DNA of 39,831 nt from JAXMAF01 sp046350555 (GTDB lineage: Bacteria > Planctomycetota > Phycisphaerae > Phycisphaerales > SM1A02): contig JAXMAF010000036.1 of the NCBI GenBank assembly GCA_046350555.1, forward strand, positions 1-39,831, in the 5' to 3' direction. How positions within the stretch are numbered: position 1 is the first letter of the stretch; every line of letters starts with the position of its first letter. The notes under the pieces were generated by a model that was given only the letters and a program-made list of their open reading frames with translations, ran no database searches and was not told where the DNA came from. This document shows, piece after piece, positions 25,612-35,073 of the stretch. The position numbers were made by a program, and so were the translations under genes.

Positions 25612-28229
25612 TCACGGTCCGAGGCGCACGCCGCCGTGCGCCAGCCGCAGGCTGTTCAGCACGACGGAGACGCTTGAGAAGGCCATCGCCGCGCTCGCCA
25701 CGATGGGAGAGAGCAGCCAGCCGGTGAAGGGATAGAGCGCGCCGGCGGCGATCGGAATCCCGACGATGTTGTAGATGAAGGCCCAGAAGAGGTTCTGCCG
25801 GATGGTGCGCATCGTCGCCTTCGAGAGCTCGATCGCCTCGGGAACGGCTGGAGGTCGCCGCGCATGAGCGTGATATCGGCGGCCTCGATGGCGACGCCGG
25901 TTCCCGTTCCGACCGCCATGCCGACGTCGGCCTGGGCGAGCGCTGCGTCGTTGATGCCATCGCCGACCATGCCGACGACGACCTTCGATCGTGGGTTGTG
26001 GCGCCGCCCGTGCAGGCCATGCTGGCCCGGTACGTCGTCATCGGCGTTCCGTGGCGCGCCGTCGTCGCCGGAATCGCGCAGCGCGCCGGGGCCGCGCGGC
26101 GCAGCGATCGGCTCGCCGCGCTGGAGCGAGCGGACGAGATTGGACTTGTCCTCCGGCAGCACCTCGGCGAGGAATCGCTCGATGCCGACCTCCTCCGCGA
26201 CGACCTCCGCCGTCCGCTGGTTGTCGCCGGTGAGCATCACGACGTCGACGCCCAGCCGGCGCAGCGTGGCGACCGCCTCGGCCGACTCCGGCTTCACGCG
26301 ATCGGTGACGCCGAGGACGCCCGCGGGCATGCCGTCGACGGCAACCGAGAGCGTCGTGCGGCCGTGCGCCGCAAGCTCGGCGGCCTCGTCGGGAAGCGGC
26401 GGCACGACGCCGTTCTCGCGGAGGAAGGACGGCTTGCCGACCAGGACCCGCCGCGCGGCGACGGTCGCGTCGACACCGGCGCCGACGACGGCGCGGAATG
26501 CGCTGGGCTCGACCAGCGCCACGCCGCGCGACGTGGCTCCGGCGACGATCGCGGCGGCAATGGGGTGCTCGCTGCGCCGCTCGCCGGACGCGGCGAGCTG
26601 GAGGAGGTCCGCTTCCGAGAAGCCCGCCGCGATGAAGCTCGGGGCGACGAGCAGGCCGGTCAGCGTCGGCTTCCCGTGGGTGAGCGTGCCGGTCTTGTCG
26701 AGCACCACGACGTCGAGCCTGTGGGCGGTCTCGAGCGCCTCGCCGCCGCGGATCAGGATCCCGCGCTGCGCCCCGCGCCCCGTCCCGACGATGATCGCCG
26801 TGGGCGTCGCCAGCCCCAGCGCGCATGGGCAGGCGATCACGAGGACCGAGACGCTCGTCACGAGCGCGAAGCTCAGGCGCGAGTCGCGCGGCGCAGCGAA
26901 CCACCAGACGGCGAAGGTCGCGATCGCGATCGCCAGGACGATCGGCACGAAGACCGCGCTGATTCGGTCGGCCAGCCGCGCAATCGGCGGCTTGCTGCCC
27001 TGGGCGTCCTGGACGAGGCGCACGATGCGGGCCAGGGCCGTCTCGCGCCCGACCCTGGTCGCCGTGAAGCGGAACGAGCCGGTGGCGTTGATCGTCGCGC
27101 CCAGGACGGTGTCGCCGGGCTTCTTGTCGACCGGAACGCTCTCGCCGGTGAGCATCGACTCGTCGACGCTGGTGGCGCCATCGATGATCGTTCCATCCAC
27201 GGGGATGCGCTCTCCGGGCCGCACCACGATCGTCTCGCCGACAAGGACCTCGGCCAGTGGGACGTCTCGCTCGACGCCCTCGCGCACCACGCGCGCCGTC
27301 TTCGGCGAAAGCCCCATGAGTCGGCGGATCGCGGCCCCCGTGCGGTTCGTGGCCCGAGCCTCGAGCAGCTTGCCGAGGAGGACGAGCACGATCACGACCG
27401 CGGCGGCCTCGTAGTAGACGGGTACCGCGCCGTCGGGCCCGTGCGGCCCGTGTGACATGTTTGACATGTTCGACATGGCCCCCGCACCGCCCATGAGCTT
27501 CGCGAACGGCGCGGGCCACGCCGTCGCGACGACGGAGAACGCGAACGCCGCGCCGGTCCCGAGCGCGACGAGCGAATCCATGTTCGCCGAGCCATGGCGG
27601 AGCGCCCTCCATGCGGAGCCGAAGAACGGCGAGCCACACCAGAAGAGCACGGGCGCCGCGAGGACGAGCTGGACCCAGTTGATCCACGGCGTGTTGAACG
27701 CGGCGATGCGCCCATGGGACATCGCGATCACCAGCACCGGCAGCGACAGCGCCGCGCCAACGACGAGCCTTCGCTGGAGCCGCGCGAGCTGCGCCGTCTC
27801 GGCGTGCAGGTGCGCCGCGTGCGGGTCGGTCGCGGCGCCGCTGGACGCGTGGCTCGCGCCGTGGATGGCCGCGCCCGCACCATCGCCCGGTGACGCGTCG
27901 CCCGCGCGGCCCTCGCGGCCGCGATCCGCGCCGTCGGCGCCGCGCGACGAGGGTGCGCGCTCCGCCTCGGCCGGAACGATCGCCTCGTATCCCGCGTCGC
28001 GCACCACCTCCGCCAGCGATCGTGGCGTCGTGGTCGCGGCGTCGTATCGAACGGTCGCGATGCGGGTCGCGAAGTTCACCGAGGCGTCCGCGACCCCCGG
28101 CGCGCCGGCCAGCGCCTTCTCGATCCGCGAGGCACACGAGGCGCACGACATGCCGACGATCGGCAGGTCGCAACGCTCGGCGCCCGTCGCGGATGCGTCG
28201 GCATGATCACCGCGAAGCGGATTCCCCAT
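25612..28229 (-). CDS. copA: Copper-translocating P1B-type ATPase, frameshifted near the 3' end
   Basis: Cu+ export ATPase. ATG 28229 puts one heavy-metal domain near the N-terminus (GMSCASC, Cys29 and Cys32). Then come TGES in MLTGESVPVDK, the CPC membrane motif (IACPCALGLATPTA), the phosphorylated DKTGTLTHGK, SEHP (RSEHPIAAAI) and MVGDGINDAALAQADVG. At about 25848-25853 the frame breaks: after ITLMRGDL the conserved end (AVPEAIELSKATMRTIRQN ... SVVLNSLRL) continues in another frame to 25612. One added base there repairs it. Two unusual insertions: a Met/His-rich loop (MSNMSNMSHGPHGP) before the third or fourth helix, and about 40 Gly/Asp/Arg-rich residues before the GDGIND motif. No CueR or CsoR regulator gene is adjacent. 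Confidence 0.92.
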
Positions 28230-28279
28230 GCGGCAGCGTACGCGGAGGAGAATCGTCCGCGACGCTACCATCGCCCCCC

Positions 28280-29368
28280 ATGGACGTTGGACTCGTCGGT
28301 CTCCCACAAGTCGGCAAGACGGCGCTGCTCGCGGCGCTGGCGGGCGCCTCCGCGGCGCATCTCTCCGGTGGCGGCGCGCTCAAGCCGAACATCGCCGTGG
28401 CACCCATCCCGGATCCGCGGCTCCAGACGATCGCGACCTTCATCCCGACGAAGAAGATCGTCCATGCGTCGCTCCAGGTGGTCGATGTCCCGGGGCTCTC
28501 GCTCGGGGCCAGCGAAGGCAAGGGCACGGCGAACGCGTTTCTCTCGCATGTGCGGCAGATGGACGCGATCTGCCAGGTCGTGCGCTGCGTCGAGGATCCG
28601 AGCGTCGCCCATGTGAAGGGTTCGATCGACCCGGCGCGGGACATCGACCTGCTCGACGTCGAGCTCGCCTTCGCCGACCTGGCGGTGGTCGAGGGCGCCA
28701 TGGACAAGGCCGCGCGGGCGGCGCGCGGCAACGACGCCGACGCCAAGGCGCGGCTGGCGGTGCTGGAGAAGGCGCAGCCGGTCCTCGCGGACTTCAAGCC
28801 GCTGCGCTCCGCCGGTCCGTGGACCAAGCCGGAGCAGCTCATCCTGCGCGGCTACGGCATGATCACCGCCAAGCCGGTGCTCTACGTCGCCAACGTCGGC
28901 GAGGACGACCTCAAGGGCGAGTCGGACCACGCCAAGGCCGTCGAGCGCGTGGCCCGGGAACGGGGTGGGCGGTCGGTCGCGATCTGCGCCAAGCTCGAGG
29001 CCGAGATCGCCGAGTTCGACGATGCCGGACGCAAGGAGATGCTCGAATCGCTCGGGCTCTCCGAGCCGGCCATCGGCCCGCTTGCCCGGGCGCTCAACGA
29101 CCTCCTGGGACTGAGCGTCTTCTACACGGCCGGCGAGAAGGAGGTCCGCGCGTGGGTCATCCCGCAGGGCGCCACGGCCCCGGAGGCGGCCGGGGCGATC
29201 CACTCCGACATCCAGCGCGGCTTCATCCGCGCCGAGACGTACAGCGTGGACGATCTCGCCCACTACAGGACCGAGAAGGCGATCAAGGAGGCGGGGAAGA
29301 TGCGCAGCGAGGGAAAGGCGTACGTCATGCGCGACGGCGACGTCGTGCACTTCCTCTTCAACGTGTGA
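28280..29368 (+). CDS. ychF: YchF/Obg-family ATPase
   Basis: Ribosome-associated P-loop NTPase that prefers ATP (family knowledge); 362 aa, ATG 28280. G1 GLPQVGKTALL (usually GLPNVGKS), G3 VDVPGLSLGASEGKG, then VRCVEDP-type residues after RQMDAICQVV. The G4 replacement NVGEDDL is typical for YchF, which lacks a standard NKxD. A coiled-coil insert and the C-terminal TGS domain (VRAWVIPQGATAPEAAG, IHSDIQRGFIRAE, GKAYVMRDGDVVHFLFNV) complete it. The start is 50 bases from the divergent copA start. Confidence 0.97.
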   Translation: MDVGLVGLPQVGKTALLAALAGASAAHLSGGGALKPNIAVAPIPDPRLQTIATFIPTKKIVHASLQVVDVPGLSLGASEGKGTANAFLSHVRQMDAICQVVRCVEDPSVAHVKGSIDPARDIDLLDVELAFADLAVVEGAMDKAARAARGNDADAKARLAVLEKAQPVLADFKPLRSAGPWTKPEQLILRGYGMITAKPVLYVANVGEDDLKGESDHAKAVERVARERGGRSVAICAKLEAEIAEFDDAGRKEMLESLGLSEPAIGPLARALNDLLGLSVFYTAGEKEVRAWVIPQGATAPEAAGAIHSDIQRGFIRAETYSVDDLAHYRTEKAIKEAGKMRSEGKAYVMRDGDVVHFLFNV

Positions 29369-29533
29369 GCGAGCCTTCGCCGGCGCGGCGCCGGTGCCGA
29401 TCCGCGCACGGGCGGCGATCGTGGCGGGCGAAGGTGGTCGCCGCCGGCCGACGATCGCGGCGCGTCGGGAATCTTCGCCGGGATTTGGACTTCTCGACCC
29501 GCGCTGGTCGATCCCGAAGGCGAAGAATGAACC

Positions 29534-31936
29534 ATGCGGACGCGGGCGCCACTGGACAGCATGTTCGTTCGACGGCTGATCGGGCTGTCGGCGATCGTGC
29601 TGGTGGTCTTCGGGCTGCTCGGCGCGCAATTGGCCCGCCTCGCCGTCGCCGAACACGACGATCACCTCCAGACCGCCGAGCGGCGGCTTGACCGCTCGCG
29701 CTTCCTCCCGACGTACCGCGGGCGCATCCTCGACCGCAACGGACGCGTGCTCGCTGTCGACCGGCCGAGCTACGACCTCGCGATCGAGTACGAGTTCAGG
29801 AGCGGGGCATGGACGGCACGCCGTGCGGCGAAGGCCGCCAAGGCCCAGGCGATCGCGGAGCGCGGTCCGTCGGCGTGGGCCCGGCTCGGGCCCGCCGGGC
29901 GCGACGCGGCGATCGCCGCACAGCTTCCGTCGGCCGAGGCCGCCGAGGACGCCCTCCTGGGCGAGCTGTCGCGCCTGACGCAGGTGCCGCGCAGCGAGCT
30001 CGATGCCCGCATCGAGGAGATCACGCAGCGCATCCACACGCGGGCCGTCGCCGTCTGGGACCGTCAGCGCGAGCTCGAGCGGAGCCGCCATGCCGACGAG
30101 GGCGAGGGCGCCGACGAGCGCTTCACGCCGCGGCCGATCCAGGAACATCGCGAGAGCCATGTCGTGGTCGAGGCGCTGCCCGACGTCGTGGCGTACGAGC
30201 TTCAGCGGCTTGCGGACGAATGGCCCGGAACGATCGAGGTGCAGGAGTCGACCCGCCGCGAGAACCCGCTCGAGACGCTCGAGGTCGATGTCGACCGCTC
30301 GCACCTGCCGCGCAACCTGCGCAGCACCAAGCCCCTGCGGGTGACGGTGCACGGCGTCGCCGACCACATCGTCGGCGAGCTGCGCGAGAAGGTCTGGCCG
30401 AGCGACCTGGCGCGGCGCCCGTTCCTCGATCCCGGTTCCGGCGCGGTCGTCGATCTCGGCGGCTACCGGCCGAGCATGGACCGCGTCGGCTCGCGCGGCG
30501 CCGAGGCGAGCCAGGAGGGGATCCTGCGCGGTTCGCGCGGCATGATCCGCAAGCGGCTCGACACCGGCGAGACGATCCGCACCGAGCCGATTCCGGGCCG
30601 GGACGTCACGCTGACCATCGACATCGAGCTCCAGGCGACGGTGCAGGCGCTGATGGATCCGGCGGTCGGACTCATGCGCACCCACGCGTGGCAGGCGCCC
30701 ACGAACGACGACAGTCCCGACTCCGCGCGGGGCTCCGGCGACCGGCTCTACGGCGCCGCCGTCGTCCTGGACGTCGATTCGGGCGAGATCCTGGCCGCGG
30801 TCTCGACGCCGACGATCGCCGATGGATCGCAGCTTCCGGCGGCCGAGCAGGAGCGACTCTCGCCCTATGTGAACCGCCCGTTCGAGGCGCCCTATCCGCC
30901 TGGGTCCATCCTCAAGCCGCTCATCTACCTCGGTGCCGTCGAGTCGGGCGCCGTGGGCCGCGACGTCCGCGTCGAGTGCAACGGTCACTTCCTGCCCGAG
31001 GACACGTCGCGGCTGCGCTGCTGGATCTACCGCGAGAAGACCGGTTTCGTCACGCACTCGGCGACGACCGGCGGGCCGCTCGACGTGACCGGGGCGATCG
31101 CCCGCTCGTGCAACATCTTCTTCTACACGATGGCCACCCGGCTCGGCGGCGAGCGGCTGGTCGCGTGGCTGCGGCGCGTCGGCGTCGGGGCGCCGCTCGA
31201 CACCGGGCTGCTGCTGCACACCACGGACCGCGATGGACGCCCGGTCGTGCTCGGCGAGCAAGGGGGGTTCCTCCCCGATCATCCGAAGAAGCTCGCCTTC
31301 TCGGAGGTTGCGCAGATGGGCATCGGACAGGGGCCGCTGGCGTGGACCCCGGTGCATGCCGCGAACGCCTACGCGACCCTCGCCCGCGGCGGCGTCGTGC
31401 GCGACGCGACCGTGGTGCGCGTCCCGGCCGGCGGGCCCGATCGCGCCGAGCGGCCGGTGCGCGCCGACCTTCCCTTCGATTCACGCGCCGTCACGATGGC
31501 GCTGCGCGGCCTGCACGATGTCGTCGCGGCGGACTTCGGCACGGGCAATCACATCAAGTACGACGACGGGACGATCGAGCCGATCGTCGACCTCAAGGGC
31601 GAGGCGGAAGGCATCGTCGTCTGGGCGAAGACGGGCACGGTGCAGACGCAGGCGCCGCCGGATCACGCCTGGTTCGTCGGGCTGGTGGGTCCGGCGTCGG
31701 AGGGCCGGCCGAAGCTCGCCATCGCCGTCATCGTCGAGCATGGCCGCTCGGGCGGGCGCACGGCCGGACCGCTCTTCAACCAGATCGTCTATGCGCTTCG
31801 ACGGCTTGGCTATCTGCCACCGCTCGCCCCGTCGAAGCCCGACGGACGCGGGCGCGCCGAACGCGAACCGGCTCGCGACACGTCGGAGGACGGAGACTTC
31901 GATGGTGCGGGCGCCGATCCCGGGGACCATCCGTGA
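29534..31936 (+). CDS. mrdA: Class B penicillin-binding protein 2 (elongasome transpeptidase)
   Basis: Peptidoglycan transpeptidase, 800 aa, anchored by one N-terminal helix (LIGLSAIVLVVFGLLGAQLA). The dimerisation/PBP2 start YRGRILDRNGRVLAVDRPSYD is clear. The transpeptidase domain carries SxxK (YPPGSILKPL), SxN (ARSCNIFFY) and KTG (VWAKTGTVQ). An extended linker (residues about 85-220) is rich in Ala, Arg and Glu, and a hydrophilic acidic C-tail follows; both make it longer than E. coli PBP2 (633 aa). ATG 29534 is used; ATG 29561 is possible. The stop overlaps the rodA GTG (GTGA), as expected for the PBP2-RodA pair that builds the elongating wall. Confidence 0.95.
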   Translation: MRTRAPLDSMFVRRLIGLSAIVLVVFGLLGAQLARLAVAEHDDHLQTAERRLDRSRFLPTYRGRILDRNGRVLAVDRPSYDLAIEYEFRSGAWTARRAAKAAKAQAIAERGPSAWARLGPAGRDAAIAAQLPSAEAAEDALLGELSRLTQVPRSELDARIEEITQRIHTRAVAVWDRQRELERSRHADEGEGADERFTPRPIQEHRESHVVVEALPDVVAYELQRLADEWPGTIEVQESTRRENPLETLEVDVDRSHLPRNLRSTKPLRVTVHGVADHIVGELREKVWPSDLARRPFLDPGSGAVVDLGGYRPSMDRVGSRGAEASQEGILRGSRGMIRKRLDTGETIRTEPIPGRDVTLTIDIELQATVQALMDPAVGLMRTHAWQAPTNDDSPDSARGSGDRLYGAAVVLDVDSGEILAAVSTPTIADGSQLPAAEQERLSPYVNRPFEAPYPPGSILKPLIYLGAVESGAVGRDVRVECNGHFLPEDTSRLRCWIYREKTGFVTHSATTGGPLDVTGAIARSCNIFFYTMATRLGGERLVAWLRRVGVGAPLDTGLLLHTTDRDGRPVVLGEQGGFLPDHPKKLAFSEVAQMGIGQGPLAWTPVHAANAYATLARGGVVRDATVVRVPAGGPDRAERPVRADLPFDSRAVTMALRGLHDVVAADFGTGNHIKYDDGTIEPIVDLKGEAEGIVVWAKTGTVQTQAPPDHAWFVGLVGPASEGRPKLAIAVIVEHGRSGGRTAGPLFNQIVYALRRLGYLPPLAPSKPDGRGRAEREPARDTSEDGDFDGAGADPGDHP

Positions 31937-33282
31937 GCCGCGCCGCGAGCGACGCGACGATGCACGCCGCGCCGCGCACCAACGGGCCGCAGGCGCCGCC
32001 GGGCCGACTCGACCGACGGCTCGCCCGTGGCGCGAACGCCGTGGTCGGCGCAGTCGACGGCGCCTCGCTCGCCGACGCGGCGACGGGTCGCGCTCCCTAC
32101 ACACCGGCGACGATCCACCGCATGACGAGCTCGCCGCGCCGCCAAGGCTCGCTCGCGTGGGCGAACCCGGCGCTCCTGACGGTCGCGGCGGCGGCGACGC
32201 TCACGCTCTTCGGCGCGGCGGCGATCGACACGACCGAGCCGGCGCTCGCCCGCAAGCAACTCCTCTTCGCCGCGGTGGGCGTCGTCGGCGCGGCGCTTGC
32301 GGCGATTCCCTCGCCGCGGCGCATCCGCGAGCTCGCGTGGCCGCTCTACGTCGCGACCCTCGTCCTCCTGGTCCTCGTGCTGGTGCCCTTCATGCCCGAG
32401 TGGCTCGTCCACGCGCGCAAGGGTTCGAGGCGCTGGATCAACCTCGGCTTCGTCGACTTCCAGCCTTCGGAGCTCGCCAAGCTCTCGTACGTGCTCGTGC
32501 TCGCCCTCTGGTTGCGCACGAGCGACCACCATCGCCGGCTCGTCGGCCTGCTTCCGCCGTTCGTGCTCACGCTGGCGCCGATGGCGCTGGTGCTCGTCGA
32601 GCCGGATCTCGGCACGTCGCTCCTCTTCGTGCCGACGCTGATGGCGATGCTGATCGCCGCAGGGGCGAAGAAGCGGCACATCGGCGCCATCGTCGGCCTG
32701 GGACTGCTCGTGGCGCCGCTGAGCTATCCGGTCCTCGAACCGCACCAGCGCGCCCGCATCGACGCGCTCGTCGCGCAGATCCGCGGCGACGACCGCTACG
32801 AGCAGGACATCGGTTTCCAGGGAGCGCGGGCGATGACGCTTGTCGGGGCGGGCGGCGTCGGCGGCGTCGGACGGGAGCATGCCGATGCGCTGGTGACCTA
32901 CAACGGCCTGCCCGAGGAGCACAACGACATGATCTTCGCGGTGGTCTGCTGCCGCTGGGGACTCGTCGGCGGGGTCGCGACGTGGCTCCTCTTCCTGCTC
33001 GCGGGGATCGGCGGCGTGCTCACCGCGGCCGCGGCCCGCGAGCCCTTTGCGCGGCTCGTCGCGGTCGGGCTCACCACGCTGCTGCTGGCGCAGGCGATCA
33101 TCAACACGGGCATGACGCTCGGACTGCTGCCGATCACGGGCATGACCCTGCCCTTCGTGAGCTACGGCGGATCGAGCCTCGTCGCCACCTGGGTCATGGT
33201 CGGCGTGCTCTTCGGCGTGGCGCTGCGCCGCGACCGCTTCCGGCTCCACGAGAGCTTCGAGTTCGGCGAGGAAGGAACGTGA
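31933..33282 (+). CDS. rodA: RodA, SEDS-family glycosyltransferase
   Basis: Integral-membrane peptidoglycan polymerase that works with PBP2; 449 aa from GTG 31933, which overlaps the PBP2 stop by four bases. ATG 31960 is an in-frame alternative. About ten helices, with family motifs GSRRWINLGFVDFQPSELAK, LVEPDLGTSLLF, a large loop with YEQDIGFQGARAM, PEEHNDMIFAVVCCRWGLVG, and INTGMTLGLLPITGMTLPF followed by VSYGGSSL. The N-terminal 60 residues or so before LAWANPALLTVAAAATL are polar and unusual. rsmG starts five bases after the stop. Confidence 0.95.
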   Translation: MSRAASDATMHAAPRTNGPQAPPGRLDRRLARGANAVVGAVDGASLADAATGRAPYTPATIHRMTSSPRRQGSLAWANPALLTVAAAATLTLFGAAAIDTTEPALARKQLLFAAVGVVGAALAAIPSPRRIRELAWPLYVATLVLLVLVLVPFMPEWLVHARKGSRRWINLGFVDFQPSELAKLSYVLVLALWLRTSDHHRRLVGLLPPFVLTLAPMALVLVEPDLGTSLLFVPTLMAMLIAAGAKKRHIGAIVGLGLLVAPLSYPVLEPHQRARIDALVAQIRGDDRYEQDIGFQGARAMTLVGAGGVGGVGREHADALVTYNGLPEEHNDMIFAVVCCRWGLVGGVATWLLFLLAGIGGVLTAAAAREPFARLVAVGLTTLLLAQAIINTGMTLGLLPITGMTLPFVSYGGSSLVATWVMVGVLFGVALRRDRFRLHESFEFGEEGT

Positions 33283-33286
33283 CGCG

Positions 33287-34019
33287 GTGACATCCACCTC
33301 GCCGCTGGCGCCGACGCCGGAGTTCCTCGCCCTCTGCACCGGGCACGGCATCGCCTTCGACGAAGGCGACGTGGAACGGCTCGGGCGCTATCTCTCGCTC
33401 CTGCTCGACGCCAACACCCGCTTCAACCTCACCGCGATCACCGATCCGGCGCTTGGCTGGACCCGGCACGTCTTCGACTCGCTCACCCTGATGGGCCCGC
33501 TGGCGGCGGTCGGCGCCGAACGGGTGATCGACGTCGGCAGCGGCGGCGGGGCGCCCGGCATTCCGCTGGCCATCTGCATGCCATCGGTCGCGTTCACGCT
33601 GCTCGAGGCGACGACGAAGAAGGCGACCTTCCTGCGCCACGCGGCGACCGAACTCGGGCTCGACAACGTGCAGGTGGTCAACGACCGCGCCGAGACGGCC
33701 GGGCGCGGCGAGGCGAGCGGCCGCGAGCGGTTCGACGCCGTCGTCGCGCGGGCCGTCGGTCCGCTCGACGTGTTGTTGGAGCTGACCGTTCCCTTCGCGC
33801 GGGTCGGCGGCCTCGTGCTGGCCATCAAGGAGAGAAGGCCGCGGACGAGATCGCCGGCGAGGCAGGCATTGCACCGGCTGCACGCGACGGTGATCGACTC
33901 GATCCGCGGTCCCACCGGCACCCTCGTGGTCGTCGAGAAGCGGCGTCCGACGCCCCGTGCGCGTATCCCGCGCTCCGGGCGAGCCGAAGCGCCGGCCGCT
34001 TGGCCGGCGCGACGCTTGA
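33287..34019 (+). CDS. rsmG: 16S rRNA (guanine-527-N7)-methyltransferase RsmG, with frame errors near the 3' end
   Basis: SAM-dependent methyltransferase for G527 of 16S rRNA. GTG 33287, five bases after rodA. FNLTAI (NLT), HVFDSL, VIDVGSGGGAPGIPLAI (SAM site), LLEATTKKATFLRHAATELGLDNVQV, VARAVGPL and GGLVLAIK are conserved. From there the frame drifts: the expected K-G-E-K-A-A-D-E-I-A follows in another frame (one G missing near 33830), the original frame resumes at RQALHRLHATV and runs through TGTLVVVEKRRPTP. The expected end RAPGEPKRRPLGRRDA is again in another frame and stops at 34017-34019. The uncorrected frame stops at 34079-34081 after an Arg/Ala-rich tail. Confidence 0.9.
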
Positions 34020-34383
34020 CGGGTCGCGGTGCCGGCTCGCAAAACGCCGACGGCCGGGACAAGCCCGGCCGTCGACTCTAGAGGAGAGAAAGGTTCCCGG
34101 AAGCGGTCGTCCTCCGCGCGAGCAGAGGAAGGAAGGAGATGAGGAGGCGCCCGCTTCGAGAATGTGGAGGAAGCCGCTCTGCGAGTGCGGCCGAGCGAAG
34201 TGATACCCCATGAGAGGACCGGCTCCCGCCAACCTGCGCGCAAACGCCACACGCCATGGCTATCGTTGTGAACAGGAAGGCGTCCGGGAATCTCGGACTT
34301 GTGCGCCGATCGGGCCTCGGTTGGCCCATGGGTTGGAAGGCGCAGTCGCCATGGACGGCCCCACCTGCTCAAGGAATTCTCCG
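34020..34383. other. Intergenic region, rsmG to SYLF lipoprotein
   Basis: About 360 bases with no supported gene. It holds one strong hairpin (34048-34074) and a purine-rich stretch (about 34080-34170). The lipoprotein ribosome site AAGGA lies at 34371-34375. Confidence 0.5.
34048..34074. terminator. Strong hairpin after rsmG
   Basis: Perfect 11-bp stem CGACGGCCGGG / CCCGGCCGTCG around the loop ACAAG. There is no T-run on the plus side; AAAA at 34041-34044 gives a short T-run on the minus side. It lies about 30 bases past the likely rsmG stop. Confidence 0.55.
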
Positions 34384-35007
34384 ATGATCCACCAGATGTC
34401 GAACGCGTTCTCCGCTCGCCGCAACGCCCTCCGTCGCAGTGCGGCCATCGCCATCGTCGCGACGCCCGTGGCCCTGCTTGGCCTGGTCGCCTGCGACAGC
34501 GGCTGGCAGACCGATCCGAACGCCTCCGCGGCGGCCAAGTCGACGGCGAGCAACGCCCTCGAGGCGCAGGCCCAGGCGACGATCGACGCCTTCCGCGCCA
34601 GGGATCCGAGCATCGATCCGTTCCTCCGGTCTGCCTACGCCTATGCGGTCTTCCCGACCATCGGCAAGGGTGGCTTCATCGTCGGTGGCGGTGGCGGCGA
34701 CGGCGTCGTCTTCCGCAACGGCGTGAAGGTCGGCACCGCCAGCGTCGGCTTTGCGTCGCTCGGCGCCATCGCCGGCGGCCAGACGTTCAGCGAGATCGTC
34801 GCCTTCCAGACCGAGGCCGCGTTCAACCAGTTCAAGTCCAACCAGCTCGAGTTCGCCGCAGGGGCGTCCGCGGTCGCCGCGACCGCGGGTGCCGCCGCGT
34901 CGGCCAACTACGCCGCCGGTGTCGCGGTCTTCACGATGTCGGGCGCCGGCCTGATGATCGATGCCTCGATCGGCGGGCAGAAGTTCAGGTTCACGCCGGT
35001 TGGCTGA
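34384..35007 (+). CDS. SYLF (Ysc84)-domain lipoprotein
   Basis: 207 aa from ATG 34384 (MIHQMSNAF), preceded by AAGGA. A lipoprotein signal peptide (AIAIVATPVALLGLVAC) gives a lipobox LVAC with lipidated Cys near residue 38. A linker rich in Ala leads to the SYLF domain: AYAYAVFPTIGKGGFIVGG, GVVFRNGVKVGTASVGFASL, GGQTFSEIVAF, and TMSGAGLMIDASIGGQKF at the end. SYLF proteins bind lipids in eukaryotes; the bacterial role is not well known. Upstream ATGs in frame lack signal-peptide character. Confidence 0.92.
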   Translation: MIHQMSNAFSARRNALRRSAAIAIVATPVALLGLVACDSGWQTDPNASAAAKSTASNALEAQAQATIDAFRARDPSIDPFLRSAYAYAVFPTIGKGGFIVGGGGGDGVVFRNGVKVGTASVGFASLGAIAGGQTFSEIVAFQTEAAFNQFKSNQLEFAAGASAVAATAGAAASANYAAGVAVFTMSGAGLMIDASIGGQKFRFTPVG

Positions 35008-35073
35008 CGCGTCGCCGGAACGGGGGCGACGTTCCCGCGGCCCCGGACGGCGATCTTCCGGGGACCGGCGCCA

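Noticed and set aside
28265..31357. A 1030-codon open frame on the minus strand opposite ychF and PBP2
   Set aside because: Both plus-strand genes carry full family motifs; the minus frame is their codon-position shadow.
34210..34383. N-terminal extension of the SYLF lipoprotein
   Set aside because: The added 58 residues are not signal-like and would bury the lipoprotein signal; the AAGGA site points to ATG 34384.
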